In this document: positions 23,193-34,288 of the stretch, piece by piece
Layout of the letters: every line of letters begins with the position of its first letter
How positions within the stretch are numbered: the first letter of the stretch is position 1
From: Acanthococcus lagerstroemiae
Lineage: Eukaryota > Arthropoda > Insecta > Hemiptera > Eriococcidae
Assembly (NCBI GenBank): GCA_031841125.1
Contig: CM063107.1
Coordinates: 64,739,814 to 64,803,813 of the forward strand
Length of the DNA: 64,000 bases
Direction of reading: 5' to 3'
Program-made: the position numbers and the translations under genes
The notes under the pieces: generated by a model
The model's database searches: none
What the model saw: only the letters and a program-made list of their open reading frames with translations
What the model was told of the DNA's origin: nothing

Positions 23193-24976
23193 TGATTATT
23201 TTTTCAGTCAACTTGTTGACATATGACATTATCTCTTAAAACAATGAGAAAAATCCTTGTTCTCTTGAAACTTGAAAAAAGCAATCACCTTATAACTTGA
23301 ATGATTTTTTGCTTTAAAAAAAGGGGAAAGCAGGTGTGATAAGAAGGGATTCCGAAAAATATGTTTTTATATTTTTTTTTTTTTTTCTGTGGAAGTAGGT
23401 AGAGAATATCCATATTATGTTTGTGATTCATAGAATTCCAAGAAGAATGAGCCACACCCACACTTGATCGAGCATATTATTTTGGCATATTTTGGTTATA
23501 ACTTATAAGCATAAAAGTATAAAAGGGAGTATGTTTTGGCATGTTCTCTGCTTTTTCGGAGCATGTTCAAGATATTTGGCTAATTTCCACAATTTTTGCG
23601 AAATATTCCCCCCCCCCCCACAAATATTGCACTATTTTTGTCTTCTTGTCTTCTAAGAAGATAAAACTGCAACTTTTTACAAACCAAAAAATGTTTTCCG
23701 CAATGTTTTCCACCTATATAGACACTATTGTCAAATAAGGTTGAAATGTTCGCCTGCAAAAAAAAAAAAAAAAAAAAAAAAAAAATCGCACGTTTACTTT
23801 AGGAATTAGGACCTATTTTTTTTATGCATTGACCGGCTTCATTCTTCCATTCCAATTTGGATATTTAGACTGATTTTGAATCAGTGATCTTCCGAACTCA
23901 GGAAACTTCCCGTGACTGATGACATCTTTAGATTCCACGCGAATTTGTGCGATTTTACATTTAAAACACTCTTTACGGAAAAAAACAACTGTTTTAAACA
24001 CGTTTAAAACATTAAAACACCAATATTGGACATTCTAAAAAACACACGTCTTAAACACAAAAACATTTTAAACTAAAAAAAAACATATTTTTTGTTCTTT
24101 AAAAAAAAACAAAAAAACTTGCTTGTTTTGCAACCCTGCTAGTCGTGCAGCATTGCTGCTTGTTTCTCGGCAAGTTTGCGTTCAAACTTTTGAAACAAAA
24201 TAACTACTAATAGAGTAAATTATTGTAAAAATTGACCTTAAAAGAAAAAGAAAAAAAAGGGAAAAAAATGAAAAAGAAAGTTCTTTGGAGCTTGTTTTTG
24301 CATCAATGCAACGCGAATTTTCTCATCAACCATCTGTATTCAATGTTATTTCTCCTTCAATCTCTCCAGTTCCTTCAATTTTGTCGATGTCCTAAATATA
24401 TAATGTATAGCTAACGAAATATTTCAATATTATTTGTGTATTTATTAACCTGATGATTACTTTCTATTGACTGAATCAAAGTACAGTCGTTGAAAAGTAT
24501 CATCGTTCTTCTTTATTTTATGACAGGATCTCAAGTGCATTGGTAAAGAAAGTAAGTGTATAAGAATAAAACGCATCTTCATTAGAAATACGAAAGAAAA
24601 CAAATCACACTCAAGACTCAAATCATCACAGTGAAAACTGAAAAGAGTTCAATTTTGACATTTTGATTTTTGAGGCGCGTATTTGTAAGTACTGGGTAGT
24701 AATCCTGATAACAAGATCTTTCACTTCAGTGACGTCATATGTTGCGGGTTGCGTTCGGAGTGAGCAACCCTTCGTATTAAATCTTGGATGAGAGCTTGAG
24801 AACACCAGGATGAGAATTACGAAATTTTGATAAACCAGTGAGCTGATATTGAATATTCTAGGATTAAATATTAGCGTTGTACAAGTTTTCTGTAACTCAA
24901 AAACGCTGCATTTTAGTTTTACTAAACTTATTATTATCCATTATTATCCTTACCAGCAGACAGTTTTGTCGTAATC
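23193..24976. other. Upstream region of the NDUFA4-like gene; no other gene recognised
   Basis: Contains a poly(C) run near 23610, a long poly(A) run at about 23757-23785 and a run of AAAACA motifs at about 23950-24120. A TGACGTCA octamer is at 24730-24737, about 240 bp before the next start codon. No exon is supported. Confidence 0.4.
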
Positions 24977-26114
24977 ATGGGAATGTTGACGAAGTTTTGG
25001 CAAATTTGTGAGCGGAATAAGCTGCTGAGTCGTGAAATTGTACATCATCATTACTCGGTAAGGTTCCTCTATTGAAAATAGGATATAATTATATACGAAC
25101 GTAGAATATCCTAAAATTCTATTATTATTCGTATTTTATCCTTTACGTCGGAAAATGCACAGCTGTAGCGAATAAGTACTAAGCAAGGTCATTTGAAAGT
25201 TGTCAGTTGATGCATTACTAATGACCTGGAGAATTTAACCGTTGCCTGGTATAGATTATTGAATCACTGGAGTAACCCAAAAGAACACTTGAAAGCAAAC
25301 CAGTGAGAAAGATGGGTATCTTGAATACTTTTCTCATTATCGAAACCTCATTTCCGAATGCTTTTCTTTTATACGATTGTTTTTCCAGTGAAAAGTGAAA
25401 TTAAAAATATCCTTCGTTATTACTAGTTCGCTGAACAGCATTATCGGAAACAACTGCTTTCGAAGGTGCAATAAAATGTTACAGATTTATTATACATTGA
25501 TACTGCTATACTTCATGTGTGTAATAGAAGATTGACTTTTATTTCAGTTGTATCCAATTCTTATATGCATTGTCGGAGGATCGGCATGGGCGGCAATTTT
25601 CAGTGCAAGAACAATCATTTTTAATCCGGATTCTACTTTTTTGGGAAGAGATAGCTATGAACGTTACCGAAATGGAAAGGACTTCAAGGTGAATTATTTC
25701 GTCATCTAATTATAAAATATGGATTTGAAAAGTCCAAGGAGTAGCATTCCTGTAGTTGAAATGAGTTTTCTCTCGTGAGGTTGAGTATCTTGATGAGCTC
25801 CCTTTCATCTGTTGGTATTGAGCTGTACTGTGATAGAACTTGCAGTATCCGTCTGGTGATCATTATTCATCTCATATGAAATGGCAGGCATCTAGGATAG
25901 ATGTTGGGCAATTTTGTGCATAAAGGTCAAAAACGAACATTCTTCATTTGTTTACTTTTTGAAAATAATCAACATCGATGTTTACCTAAACGCATTTTGA
26001 TTTTTATGTTCACAGGTCTTCAATATAACCGGTCTTACATTACCATGTGTAGCGCCGCAGTACAGACGAGAAGGAGATCCACCCGATGATTCGTATGCTT
26101 TACCTGACTATTAG
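24977..26114 (+). CDS. NDUFA4-like (MLRQ family) single-pass mitochondrial protein
   Basis: Three exons: 24977-25057 (27 codons, donor GTAAGG), 25548-25688 (47 codons, acceptor tttcag, donor GTGAAT) and 26016-26114 (32 codons and TAG). All junctions are phase 0; the product is 106 residues. After a short basic N terminus comes one hydrophobic segment (LYPILICIVGGSAWAAIFSA) and then an FNPD motif at about residues 52-55. A membrane segment followed by FNPD/NPEPW is the layout of NDUFA4, a cytochrome c oxidase/complex I-associated subunit of the inner mitochondrial membrane, and of the related NMES1 proteins. The C-terminal tail is longer and more acidic than in NDUFA4 and I do not recognise it, so this is a divergent family member rather than a proven orthologue. 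Confidence 0.7.
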
Positions 26115-27160
26115 GTGTTTGTTGGAAATCTAGTTTATTAAAATTTCATACATAGAATTAATGATTAGATCCCATGATGTGGACTTATGCAAAACAGTAA
26201 AACGGTGGAAAAATAATTATTAGTTTTTTTCTTTTCCCTAGTTCGGTTGCTACTTGTTGCTTTTTTTGTGAAATATTATGTGTTGCATTTAGTTCTGAGT
26301 CTTACTTCTGTACACGTTTTTGTACTAAGTATATAATTATGGAATTCTTGAATTTTCTGAAGTATGTAACTGTCTTGATACGAAATGATCGACGCATACG
26401 GGTAGAAAGTGAAATACAGTGTAGGTTTTTAGGGCCTAATTTCACTGTTATTACGTTACGAAAGTTCTCGACTTGTAAAATCACAGCACTGGAAAGAGGA
26501 AAGTTTCTTCATTTGACCGCATCCGTATGTTACTATCCGTAACTGGATATGGGGTTTTGCAGGTATAATTCGATCTGGAAAGTTTTGAACAATCTTTGCC
26601 TTGGTCGTAACTCTTTTCTTCCCGATCTAATTTGGTTCTCTGTTAATTTTTTTTTAATAACCTGATACGTTCTCTTTTACACAATGGTCTTAAAGAATGA
26701 TGGATTTTCTCTCGTTTCCTTCCGCAGTAGTCTGAATTCAACGTTGCTTTTCCGAAGAATGATTGACTTTCACTAAATCTGTACTAGTCGAACATATTCG
26801 TATTGAGTGAAGACTTAGTTTTCAGTACTTAATATCAGCGTACGGTTCCTCAAAGAATACGGATATTGTTAGAATTCATAATGAGTTGATAATTGTTTGA
26901 ACAAAACACGTCCGTGACATTATCATTCTTTCCTTATTCTTCGGAATGCATTACGCTTCTACAATTCAACGAAATTACTCATCGCACACCAATACAGTGT
27001 ACACTACTTAGCAAAACAAAACAATAATGACAGAAGTTAATAAAATTTATACTGAACTCCAGAAAGTAATTTCATACCAGTATGCTGTACAACAATAAAT
27101 GATAAAACTTACACCTGCAGTACAAGATAACTATTCTAAAACATGGTATCTACAGAATAA
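26115..27160. other. Intergenic region between convergent small genes
   Basis: 3' flanks of two tail-to-tail genes. Opposing short frames at 26302-26542 overlap each other and show no domain. I see no clear polyadenylation signal for the NDUFA4-like gene. Confidence 0.35.
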
Positions 27161-27465
27161 TTACCCATTACCACTGACTTTATCTTTCTCTTCTATTCTG
27201 TTCATTTTCGGTCCCTTGTAAACATGATCGTAGTCTTTGTAGGTTGGCCATATTGTGTGAACTGTATACAGTAGGATCCACACAGCAAAACCTCCGCACA
27301 GCGATGCATGGGGAACCGCCTATGAAATGAAAATTAAATCGCATGTTAGAAAAATATCAGAAATTTTGACCCTTCAATCAATCCATTCATTCAACTACTC
27401 ACTTTTTTTAGAATAGGATACTTTTCGAATAACCATCTCCACTTCTTTCTGCGATCATCGTCCAT
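27161..27465 (-). CDS. Small single-pass membrane protein, unrecognised
   Basis: Minus-strand gene in two exons: 27465-27403 (21 codons from ATG, donor GTGAGT) and 27319-27161 (acceptor tttcatag, 52 codons and TAA). Phase is 0 and the product 73 residues. It has a basic N terminus (MDDDRRKKWRWLFEKYPILK), one hydrophobic segment at about residues 24-42, then a conserved-looking TIWPTYKDYDHVYKGPKMNR and a charged tail. Size, single membrane segment and tail-to-tail position next to an NDUFA4-like gene suggest a small mitochondrial inner-membrane or respiratory accessory protein, but this is inference; I do not recognise the family. The splice sites and sensible composition make it a real gene in my view. 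Confidence 0.65.
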
Positions 27466-28247
27466 TACCGTTAATCAAACGTCAATATTTAATGGTAGCC
27501 TTGCATAGTAGGAACTGCGTTTGTGTTTCACTTTTCACTTTTCCTCCATGAAAAAAGACAATATTTGCCGGATGATGAATTAACAGTAGCGATGAATGCT
27601 CTACTGAGGATGTGTGTGATACTAGCAACTGTAGAAACCTTGAAGAATAATCGTTAATCCTACAAATTTTTCAGGAACTTGAAAGTAAATACATTGCCAT
27701 CTACAGTTCCCGAATTCAACAAAATTCAAAAGTATCTCAAACTGTTGTGATTGAGAGGTCCGACCTCCGTAAGGACTAGGAGACCCTAACCCAGAGAACA
27801 AATTGATAAGAAAACGGTGCACAGTGTTGCATACTTTTGATTTGTAACATTCCCTCTCAACCTTTTTTGGGTGACGTCACACAGTGACACAGTATGTTGA
27901 CTGCTTACTGTTACGCTTCAAGATTATTTTAAGAGAAGGTTCACTCATTCGGGTAGGCAGCCCGCAACAATTCTTCCCGTCTCACCCGCGACAGAGTTTA
28001 CTTCATAAGAAAGTAATGGGAAAATTAAATTTTTGCGGTAAAGTTTTTTTTTTTTTTTATTTTTTTATGGTAGCCAATTGAATATTGTATGTCGTAAAAA
28101 TAATATAAAAATATGTTGAGGGCATCAGTTATGAGTAAAGATAAAAAAAAGTGTAAGCGGCCTGTGTACGTTTTCCATCAGTGACGTCACATATGTTGTT
28201 TGCGCCGTGCATGCGCCGTGTGGATGAGTGAACCCAATACACTGAAC
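27466..28247. other. No gene; possible MITE remnants with TGACGTCA
   Basis: TGACGTCA octamers lie at 27872-27879 and 28182-28189 near otherwise AT-rich DNA with a poly(T) run at about 28048. The two sites may mark ends of a decayed inverted-repeat element, but the arms are too diverged to define. Confidence 0.35.
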
Positions 28248-28249
28248 TA

Positions 28250-28292
28250 GGGCTCTATAGTTTCACCTGGGTATACTAAGCCACCATTTTGG
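28250..28292. mobile_element. Truncated arm of the GGGCTCTATAG MITE
   Basis: gggctctatagtttcacctg and the following bases match the left arm of the MITE at 20351 for about 43 bp, preceded by TA. The right arm is absent; a related full element starts seven bases later. Confidence 0.75.
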
Positions 28293-28298
28293 CAAGTA

Positions 28299-28851
28299 GA
28301 GCTCTATAACTTCGTGTGAGTTCGATCGTCCGCCATTTTGACGTCAACCTTACCCGTGGATGCCGAATTGACTACACGGTACGCTCTGCACAGTGTTCGG
28401 ACGTTCCTGGGAATTCAATTTTGGACCGGGAATTCCCAGCTATTTTTCGGGAACGGGAATTCCATCGGGAATTCCCGGCGGATTTGTATTCTACGTTCTT
28501 TTCTTATCATTGTGAGCCAAGTCCCACTCTTTTTCATGATGTGGTAGAACAAGGGTAGAACTTGTCATGCAACCCTTTTGTAAATTCAGTGATAGCGTTA
28601 TCAACACTAACTTATCAGCAGTGTTAAGTGTTAACGGATCGGGAATTCGGGAATAGTTTAGAGCCGGGAATGGGAATGTCAGTTTAGAGCCGGGAACGGG
28701 AATGCCAATTTCTGGGAATTCGTTCATCCCGGAAATTGGAAACGGGAATTCCCCGTCCGAACACTGGCTCTGCATAGTCGGATTCGGCATCCACAGGTGC
28801 GGTTCGAGTCAAAATGGCGGATGATCGTACTCACACGTAGTTATAGAGCTC
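28299..28851. mobile_element. Foldback MITE of the GRGCTCTATA family, interrupted
   Basis: Left arm gagctctataacttcgtgtg and its inverse at the right, flanked by TA (28297-28298, 28852-28853). Arms share gtggatgccgaat and cgccattttgac segments with the element at 20351. A 376 bp hAT-type MITE plus 8 bp duplication interrupts it; without these it is 169 bp, exactly the length of the 20351 copy. Confidence 0.88.
28391..28766. mobile_element. hAT-type MITE nested in the foldback MITE
   Basis: Ends CAGTGTTCGGACG and inverse CGTCCGAACACTG, with a perfect 8 bp duplication gctctgca (28383-28390, 28767-28774). The interior is full of gggaattcc and gccgggaa motifs. No coding capacity. Confidence 0.92.
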
Positions 28852-28898
28852 TAGTAAAAGCCTTCTGAACTCAGGCCGGCAAGTCGTACACCAATCAG

Positions 28899-29648
28899 TA
28901 GGGATGTGCCTTGGAAATATTTCCGGAAATATTACTTGGAAAAGTAAGAAATTTTTGGAAAGAAATATATCTTTTATTTCTTTACAAATTTTTTATTTTC
29001 TTTCTTTTATGGTTTTTTCACTGATGAATTCAAGACAATCTGTAATAAGCTTTAGAACATTTTAGAAGATGATGTATATTCTTGGAATTCATCTTTTTTC
29101 TTTTCTACATCCTAAGTGTACTACTAGCTACTACCGTACTACCATATAAAAAGTCTAATTGATAATTATTATTCTTCTCGTACATTGTACATTCTAGACA
29201 TTGTAATATGTTCATGAAAGAGAATAATACGAATGATCATCATTTTTTTTAAATTATTTCACAAAAAGAAGTACTAAGTAAAGACTGAAGAATCAATTTT
29301 TATTCCATTTCCTAGCTACTATACTGGACTTTAATTAGTTCAGTTGAATCCATTAAGTATTGGAGAATTTTTTGACATAAAATTCCCTTAATTGTTGAAT
29401 GAGATTTAATCGAGAACTAACTTCCATAGTTTTACACTCAACTCGAGAACAAATGATAGTTAAACCGCTTTAATCTTAATTTAATGGCTCAGATTTTCAT
29501 CAAAGAAGGTGATGTGTATACGGAAAAAGAGTGTGTTTTCATACAAAAATTTAAACATTTCCAAAGTTTCCATAAATTTCCATTATTTTTTTCCAGAAAG
29601 ACATTTATTTGGAAAAATTTATAAATTTCTTTCCAAGGCACATCCCTA
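28899..29648. mobile_element. hAT-type non-autonomous element, 750 bp
   Basis: Ends TAGGGATGTGCCTTGGAAAT and inverse, with perfect 8 bp duplication ccaatcag at 28891-28898 and 29649-29656. TAGGGATGTGCC ends are widespread among hAT non-autonomous elements. The AT-rich interior has no transposase. Confidence 0.92.
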
Positions 29649-29656
29649 CCAATCAG

Positions 29657-30530
29657 ATCATTGAGTATGGGTCCCCTCAACTTTCTAGCCAATCCATCAC
29701 TAATTCGGTGTGTCTCCTTTGTTCCAAAAGGTTGATAACTGGAAATGGAATATATTTGGGCCACTAGAAGGAGTCCATGGCATAACAGGCAAAAGTTTTC
29801 AAGAAGTGTTGAGCCAGTGAGCCACGAAACTGATCACACCATGAGTATTCAACACTTTGCTCTTGTGCCCATTCTATCTCTGATCCACAGTCTCTACCTG
29901 ATTCATCGGCTCCATCATGTAACTGTATCTCTCAAACGGGCTTGATTTCCAATTTCACGATGCTTTCTACCACACCAAAGACGTTTTGGGATTGCATAAA
30001 TCTAGTCAGAGGTTCTTGAGGAATAAGGAAAACAAAACTATGTGATATGGCAGAACTAACTAACACGCTTGAGCCTGTTTCTTCCGTGTCCAAATTCTAA
30101 ATGGAGAGAGATTTATCAAATAGGTAGTTAACCTGTGTTGTATCTTTGGCAAAATAGTTCCGGGGATTGATCCAATACTATCCTCAAATCAATGAGATAA
30201 TTTGTCCTCTATAGCATTGCCCAAACCTTCTTGCTACAATAAACTGGTAGAATTACTGAAACAAGATGCAACACTTGATACAGGCACGGATCTGACTAGA
30301 TTTGATATGTAGTATATGATATATTCTTATATTCAACAGTATAAAACTTGAATAAATTCAACAATTTTTTCAACATACTATTATATAACATCATTAATTA
30401 TCTGTTGTTTTTTATCTTTCTAGCGCTAAAACAGAAGGATATAATACTATAACTATAGAAGAGATACTGTCTATTAATCAGTTGGAGAGTATATAACATT
30501 GAATATAATTTACATATTTCAAATTATATT
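29657..30530. other. No gene recognised
   Basis: Unique-looking DNA downstream of the ankyrin-repeat pseudogene (minus strand). No frame is supported. Confidence 0.4.
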
Positions 30531-31485
30531 CTAACTAGTATAAGGTGTTTGATCATCACCATCTTTTTCATCAATTAAAATTATTCCTATAGCTTTTAGT
30601 AGCTCTTTGACTACCTCATCTTGTCCATATTCTGATGCTATAAAAAGAGGCGTTTCACGAAACCTATTTTTCCTATTCACTAAGATCCCTGGAGCTTTTA
30701 GTAACTCTTTGACTACCTTGTCATGACCATTTTTTGATGCTATAAAAAGAGGGGTTTGACCACAATATTTTTCATTCACTAAAATCCCTGGAACTCTTAG
30801 TAACTCTTTGACTACTCTGTGTCACAACTATTTTCTGATGCTATATAAAGAACTTTGACCACCATCATCTTCATTAACTAGAATCCCTGGAGCTTTTAGT
30901 AACTCGTTGACTACCTTGTCATGATTATTTTCTGATGCTATATAAAGAGGGGTTTGACTAAGGTATCTTCTATTCACTAAAATCCCTGGAGCTTTTAGTA
31001 ACTCTTTGACTACAATGTCATGACCATTTTCTGATGCTACATATAGAGGAGTTTGATCATCATCATCATCTTCATTCACTAAAATCCCTGGAGCTTTTAG
31101 TAACTCTTTGACTACCTCATCATGACCATACTCTGATGCTACTTTAAGAGGGATTCTACCGAATTTTCCTTTAATATTCACATTAATCCCGTTTTTAAGG
31201 CAAAACAAATACATTTTTGACCATTGAAACATTATTCTTCAACACTGCCAAATAAAGCAAACTCCACCCTTCATAATTGAGCTCATTTACTGGAGCATTG
31301 TACATTGACTGTAACATAGGCTCTGTGTAGGCTTGACTAGATTTACAACACAAATGATCAGGGTCAGAATGATCCAGTATAAACTGATGAAGTAAATTAT
31401 TCCCTGAAGTATGGCCCACTAGAAAAGACAAAAGGTTTGTAGTGTGATCTAAGACCAGCATTATGGGATCTATCACTGGAACCAA
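30531..31485 (-). pseudogene. Ankyrin-repeat gene, frameshifted
   Basis: Minus strand. About six ankyrin repeats of roughly 33-34 residues, each built on a near-identical unit such as TPLYIASENGHDKVVKELLK followed by APGILVN. The ~100 bp units are also very similar as DNA, so the array probably grew by recent duplication. Three open segments are in different frames: 31485-31195 (N-terminal part without repeats until LLYLAVLKNN), 31232-30828 and 30779-30531. Frameshifts near 31200 and 30800 break the protein, and the last repeat is followed by TAG. The 5' end may be an exon starting at about 31476 after a ttccag acceptor. The function is unknown. Sequencing error, pseudogene or an unusual intron could each explain the breaks. 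Confidence 0.7.
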
Positions 31486-32424
31486 TCATATATATACATA
31501 ATTGTATGTTTACTACAAGATATAAGAAAAAGTAAAAGTAATATTATTTTACCTATATCCTGTGATAATGAATTAAATATTTATAATTAAACCACGTATG
31601 GACAATAACCTATAAAAAAAATACAGCAGCATTTCCTAAGGATTGGTCGCTTCAAGATTACTGATTCCAGCAGGGACCATCTACTGTGCTGAATACCAGC
31701 AGAGAGAGCACGAGAGCAGTGACATGAGCACCTGAGCAGATTAGCTCGCTCGTTTCACGAATGACGAATAAGGGCCAGTATTATAAAACTTGGTTAAAAT
31801 GCGAATCTAGCAATCCACCAATCCAGTATTAGGACGGGAGGGACTGTATTTTTAGAAGAGAAGTTGATAAAAAGTTGAAAATAAACAACTCCCATTTCCA
31901 ACTTCTGAGCTTCTAACTTCCGACTTCGGACTTCCTAGTTAAGAATAACTAGCATAATTGACTTCCTACTTTCAACTTCCGTTCCAGCCCGGCTTGCGAC
32001 CACTCAAGATCAAGGACAGCGGTGTAGCTTAACAGCTACTTCAGTAAAAAAAATTTGAGACATTTTTGATTTTACCTTCATTAGGAACTTCCTAGTTGGA
32101 AAACTCTGCTCCCTCTCTTCAAAATCAACACTACTTTACTAAGCCACGGCCTTTAGCTCAAGTCCTTGTACGTGCCAAACATCATCTTTAAAATCATAGC
32201 AGTTGGAGAAGGTAAACTGTCACTAATTACACTCACTTATCCTCCTTCACTGTCCAGAAATTTTGTGATCTTTCCTCTTGATTTAGTAGAGGGAAAATCA
32301 GAAAAATTTTTGGAGGACGCGAAGGCCTGAGTAAGAGTTACATTTTCCCCCTACTTCTAACTATAACGCACTTTTAAATGTAAGGTTTCACATCTAACTT
32401 GGAACTTACGTCTTCGAGCAACCT
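31486..32424. other. No gene recognised
   Basis: Includes a CTTCC-rich stretch at about 31895-31985 (repeated aacttcc/gacttcc words). No frame is supported. Confidence 0.4.
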
Positions 32425-32425
32425 A

Positions 32426-32559
32426 AAGTCTGGTTCAATTGAAAAACATAATTTTTTCACGGCGCTGACGTCTTTCCCCTCCAACTTCAAAATGCCCATA
32501 TTATTTATATCGATGTGTATTGCGGGTAGCCACTTATGTTTCTTAACTGGACCAGACTT
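32426..32559. mobile_element. MITE, AAGTCTGG family, copy B
   Basis: aagtctggttcaattgaaaa at the left and the inverse ttcttaactggaccagactt at the right, flanked by TA (32424-32425, 32560-32561). It is inverted relative to copy A at 23051-23190, and the two are recognisably homologous throughout. Confidence 0.8.
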
Positions 32560-33601
32560 TAGTAACGAGGCTGTGGCTCTCTACCCCCGCTCTCATCCAA
32601 TCCATATAATCCATAACGAAGGGTGTGTTCATGTTTCGGAGGGCCTTCGCAATTTCATCATTTAGTAGCTCTATTTCGTTCTCATGAGCCACGAGAACTC
32701 TTTCTTTTTGGTCCTCTCAAAATTACGGTGCCTCCGCAGTTTGCTGAGGTGGATAAGTGCAAACACGCCGAAAACTATTAACACTTCCCCATACTTGAGA
32801 CATGAAGAGTATGGAGTAATGTTATCAAAATATGGCTGTTCTCTGAGATAGAGAGTAGCATAAAATTTCTTAAGGTAAGATAGTAATTTCAACTGGAATT
32901 AACCGATAATCAACTCAGCCATTTCTACATGAAATCCTTGACATGTCCATAATGTTCTCACCAGGTAAGATACTGGATTCGTTTCGAACCGACTATCTCG
33001 ATTAGATAGTCGACCAACCGGGCCTAATGAAGTAATGAGTCGCTGAAAGAGTCTATAGCGAGCTCACAAATATACGCACACGCTGATCGAAAAATATTCA
33101 CGAAACACCCAACTTCATAGCTTAATCGCTGAAGGCCAAATTTTGGTCAGTTTGATGCTGCTGGAGGTCAAAGATTCACATAATCGACATCTGACAGCAA
33201 CAAAATTAATAACATCCACCCGAAAAATACCTAAATTCATTATTAGTTCGTAAAAGTTGTTATTACTGCTCCTGAACTTGTCAACTTCTATATCTTACAT
33301 ATTCATACTTTCTACAAGTGTAGATTAGTGTAAAGCAACTGGAGATATTATGATGATTAACATTAAACAGCTCAACTAAACTAAAATGTTGGAGACTATC
33401 TTTACAACATAAAATTTTAATAATACTTAATGAAGAAAAATTTACAATCGTTTGAATTCAATGATATTTTCATACAAACTACATAAAAATAATTACCTGT
33501 GCATAAGATATAATCTTTATGACAGCAATACATTTTGAATTGAAAATGTAACAATAACAAATCAAACATTGACACTGGAAAATGGGAAATACAGGCAGAC
33601 T
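32560..33601. other. 3' flank of LAMTOR3; no other gene recognised
   Basis: Apart from a possible SINE head at 32955-33030, nothing is supported. The short frames show no domain. Confidence 0.4.
32955..33030 (-). mobile_element. Possible tRNA-derived SINE head
   Basis: On the minus strand ggttggtcgactatctaatc is followed by agatagtcggttcgaaacga: an A-box-like tgg.cgact and a B-box-like ggttcgaaac about 25 bp apart. The hairpin cgactatct-cgatt-agatagtcg spans 32990-33012. Body and tail are not defined. Confidence 0.35.
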
Positions 33602-34288
33602 TCATGATTTTACATCATGCCTGTCAAGAACAATTTCCTTTAAATCATTCAACAGAGGTGTTAACTGGTTCTCTAAGCTCTGAATGTATCCGGTGTTAGC
33701 ATCTGCATCTGCTACGAAAGTTATCACTAAAGGTAAACTATAAATCTGAATAACCTGTAATACAGAAAGGATTGATTGTTCAATCAAACTCACTCGGGTG
33801 CTGTTTATAATTTTAGCATCAACAACATGGAATGTTATAACGACCTGATAATCATTATACTGGGAGGTAATCGCCATGGTTCGGCCCACACCAAGCTTAC
33901 TGGCTTGATCAGCTACAACGCTGAAGTTCGACAATAAATGTAATCTGGAGCCCAAATCCGGACTGTTGCTATTATTCACTACGATAAAACACACAGGTCA
34001 TGTTTCTTAAAGCGATGGTGCTATTCAAATTGCAAAACATCCAACTGAGAGCGTTCTCACGTTGTAACTGACAGCCCTCTCATTTTGTATAATTCAAAAG
34101 CCTCACCTTTAATAAACGTAACACCATCTTTATCTGCTATGTTGACGTAATATAAACCTTCAACTCTGTTTAGAATCTGTTGAAGAAATTTTTTCATTTC
34201 CTGAAAAGTTAAGCAAATTGAGTGAGTCAGGTTGAAATGAGATTTTTCACCGAAGTTGAAGAGTTAGTTGCTTTCATCGTACCTCCAT
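33602..34288 (-). CDS. LAMTOR3: LAMTOR3 (Ragulator complex subunit, MP1)
   Basis: Minus-strand gene in four exons: 34288-34283 (ATG GAG), 34200-34107, 33978-33845 and 33754-33602 (TGA). Phases fit at each junction and give 128 residues; the human protein is 124. Recognised segments are FLQQILNRVEGLYYVNIADK, DGVTFIK, ADQASKLGVG, YNDYQ followed by VIQIYSLPLVITF, ANTGYIQSLE and QLTPLLNDLKEIV. LAMTOR3 pairs with LAMTOR2 as a roadblock-fold dimer in Ragulator, which anchors Rag GTPases and mTORC1 to the lysosome and scaffolds MEK-ERK signalling. The last intron (33844-33755) is 90 bp with a weak GTCGTT donor; it has no in-frame stop, so unspliced RNA would encode 30 extra residues in the middle of the conserved fold. 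The gene is divergent from the ALDH16A1-like gene with about 1.07 kb between the start codons. Confidence 0.93.
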
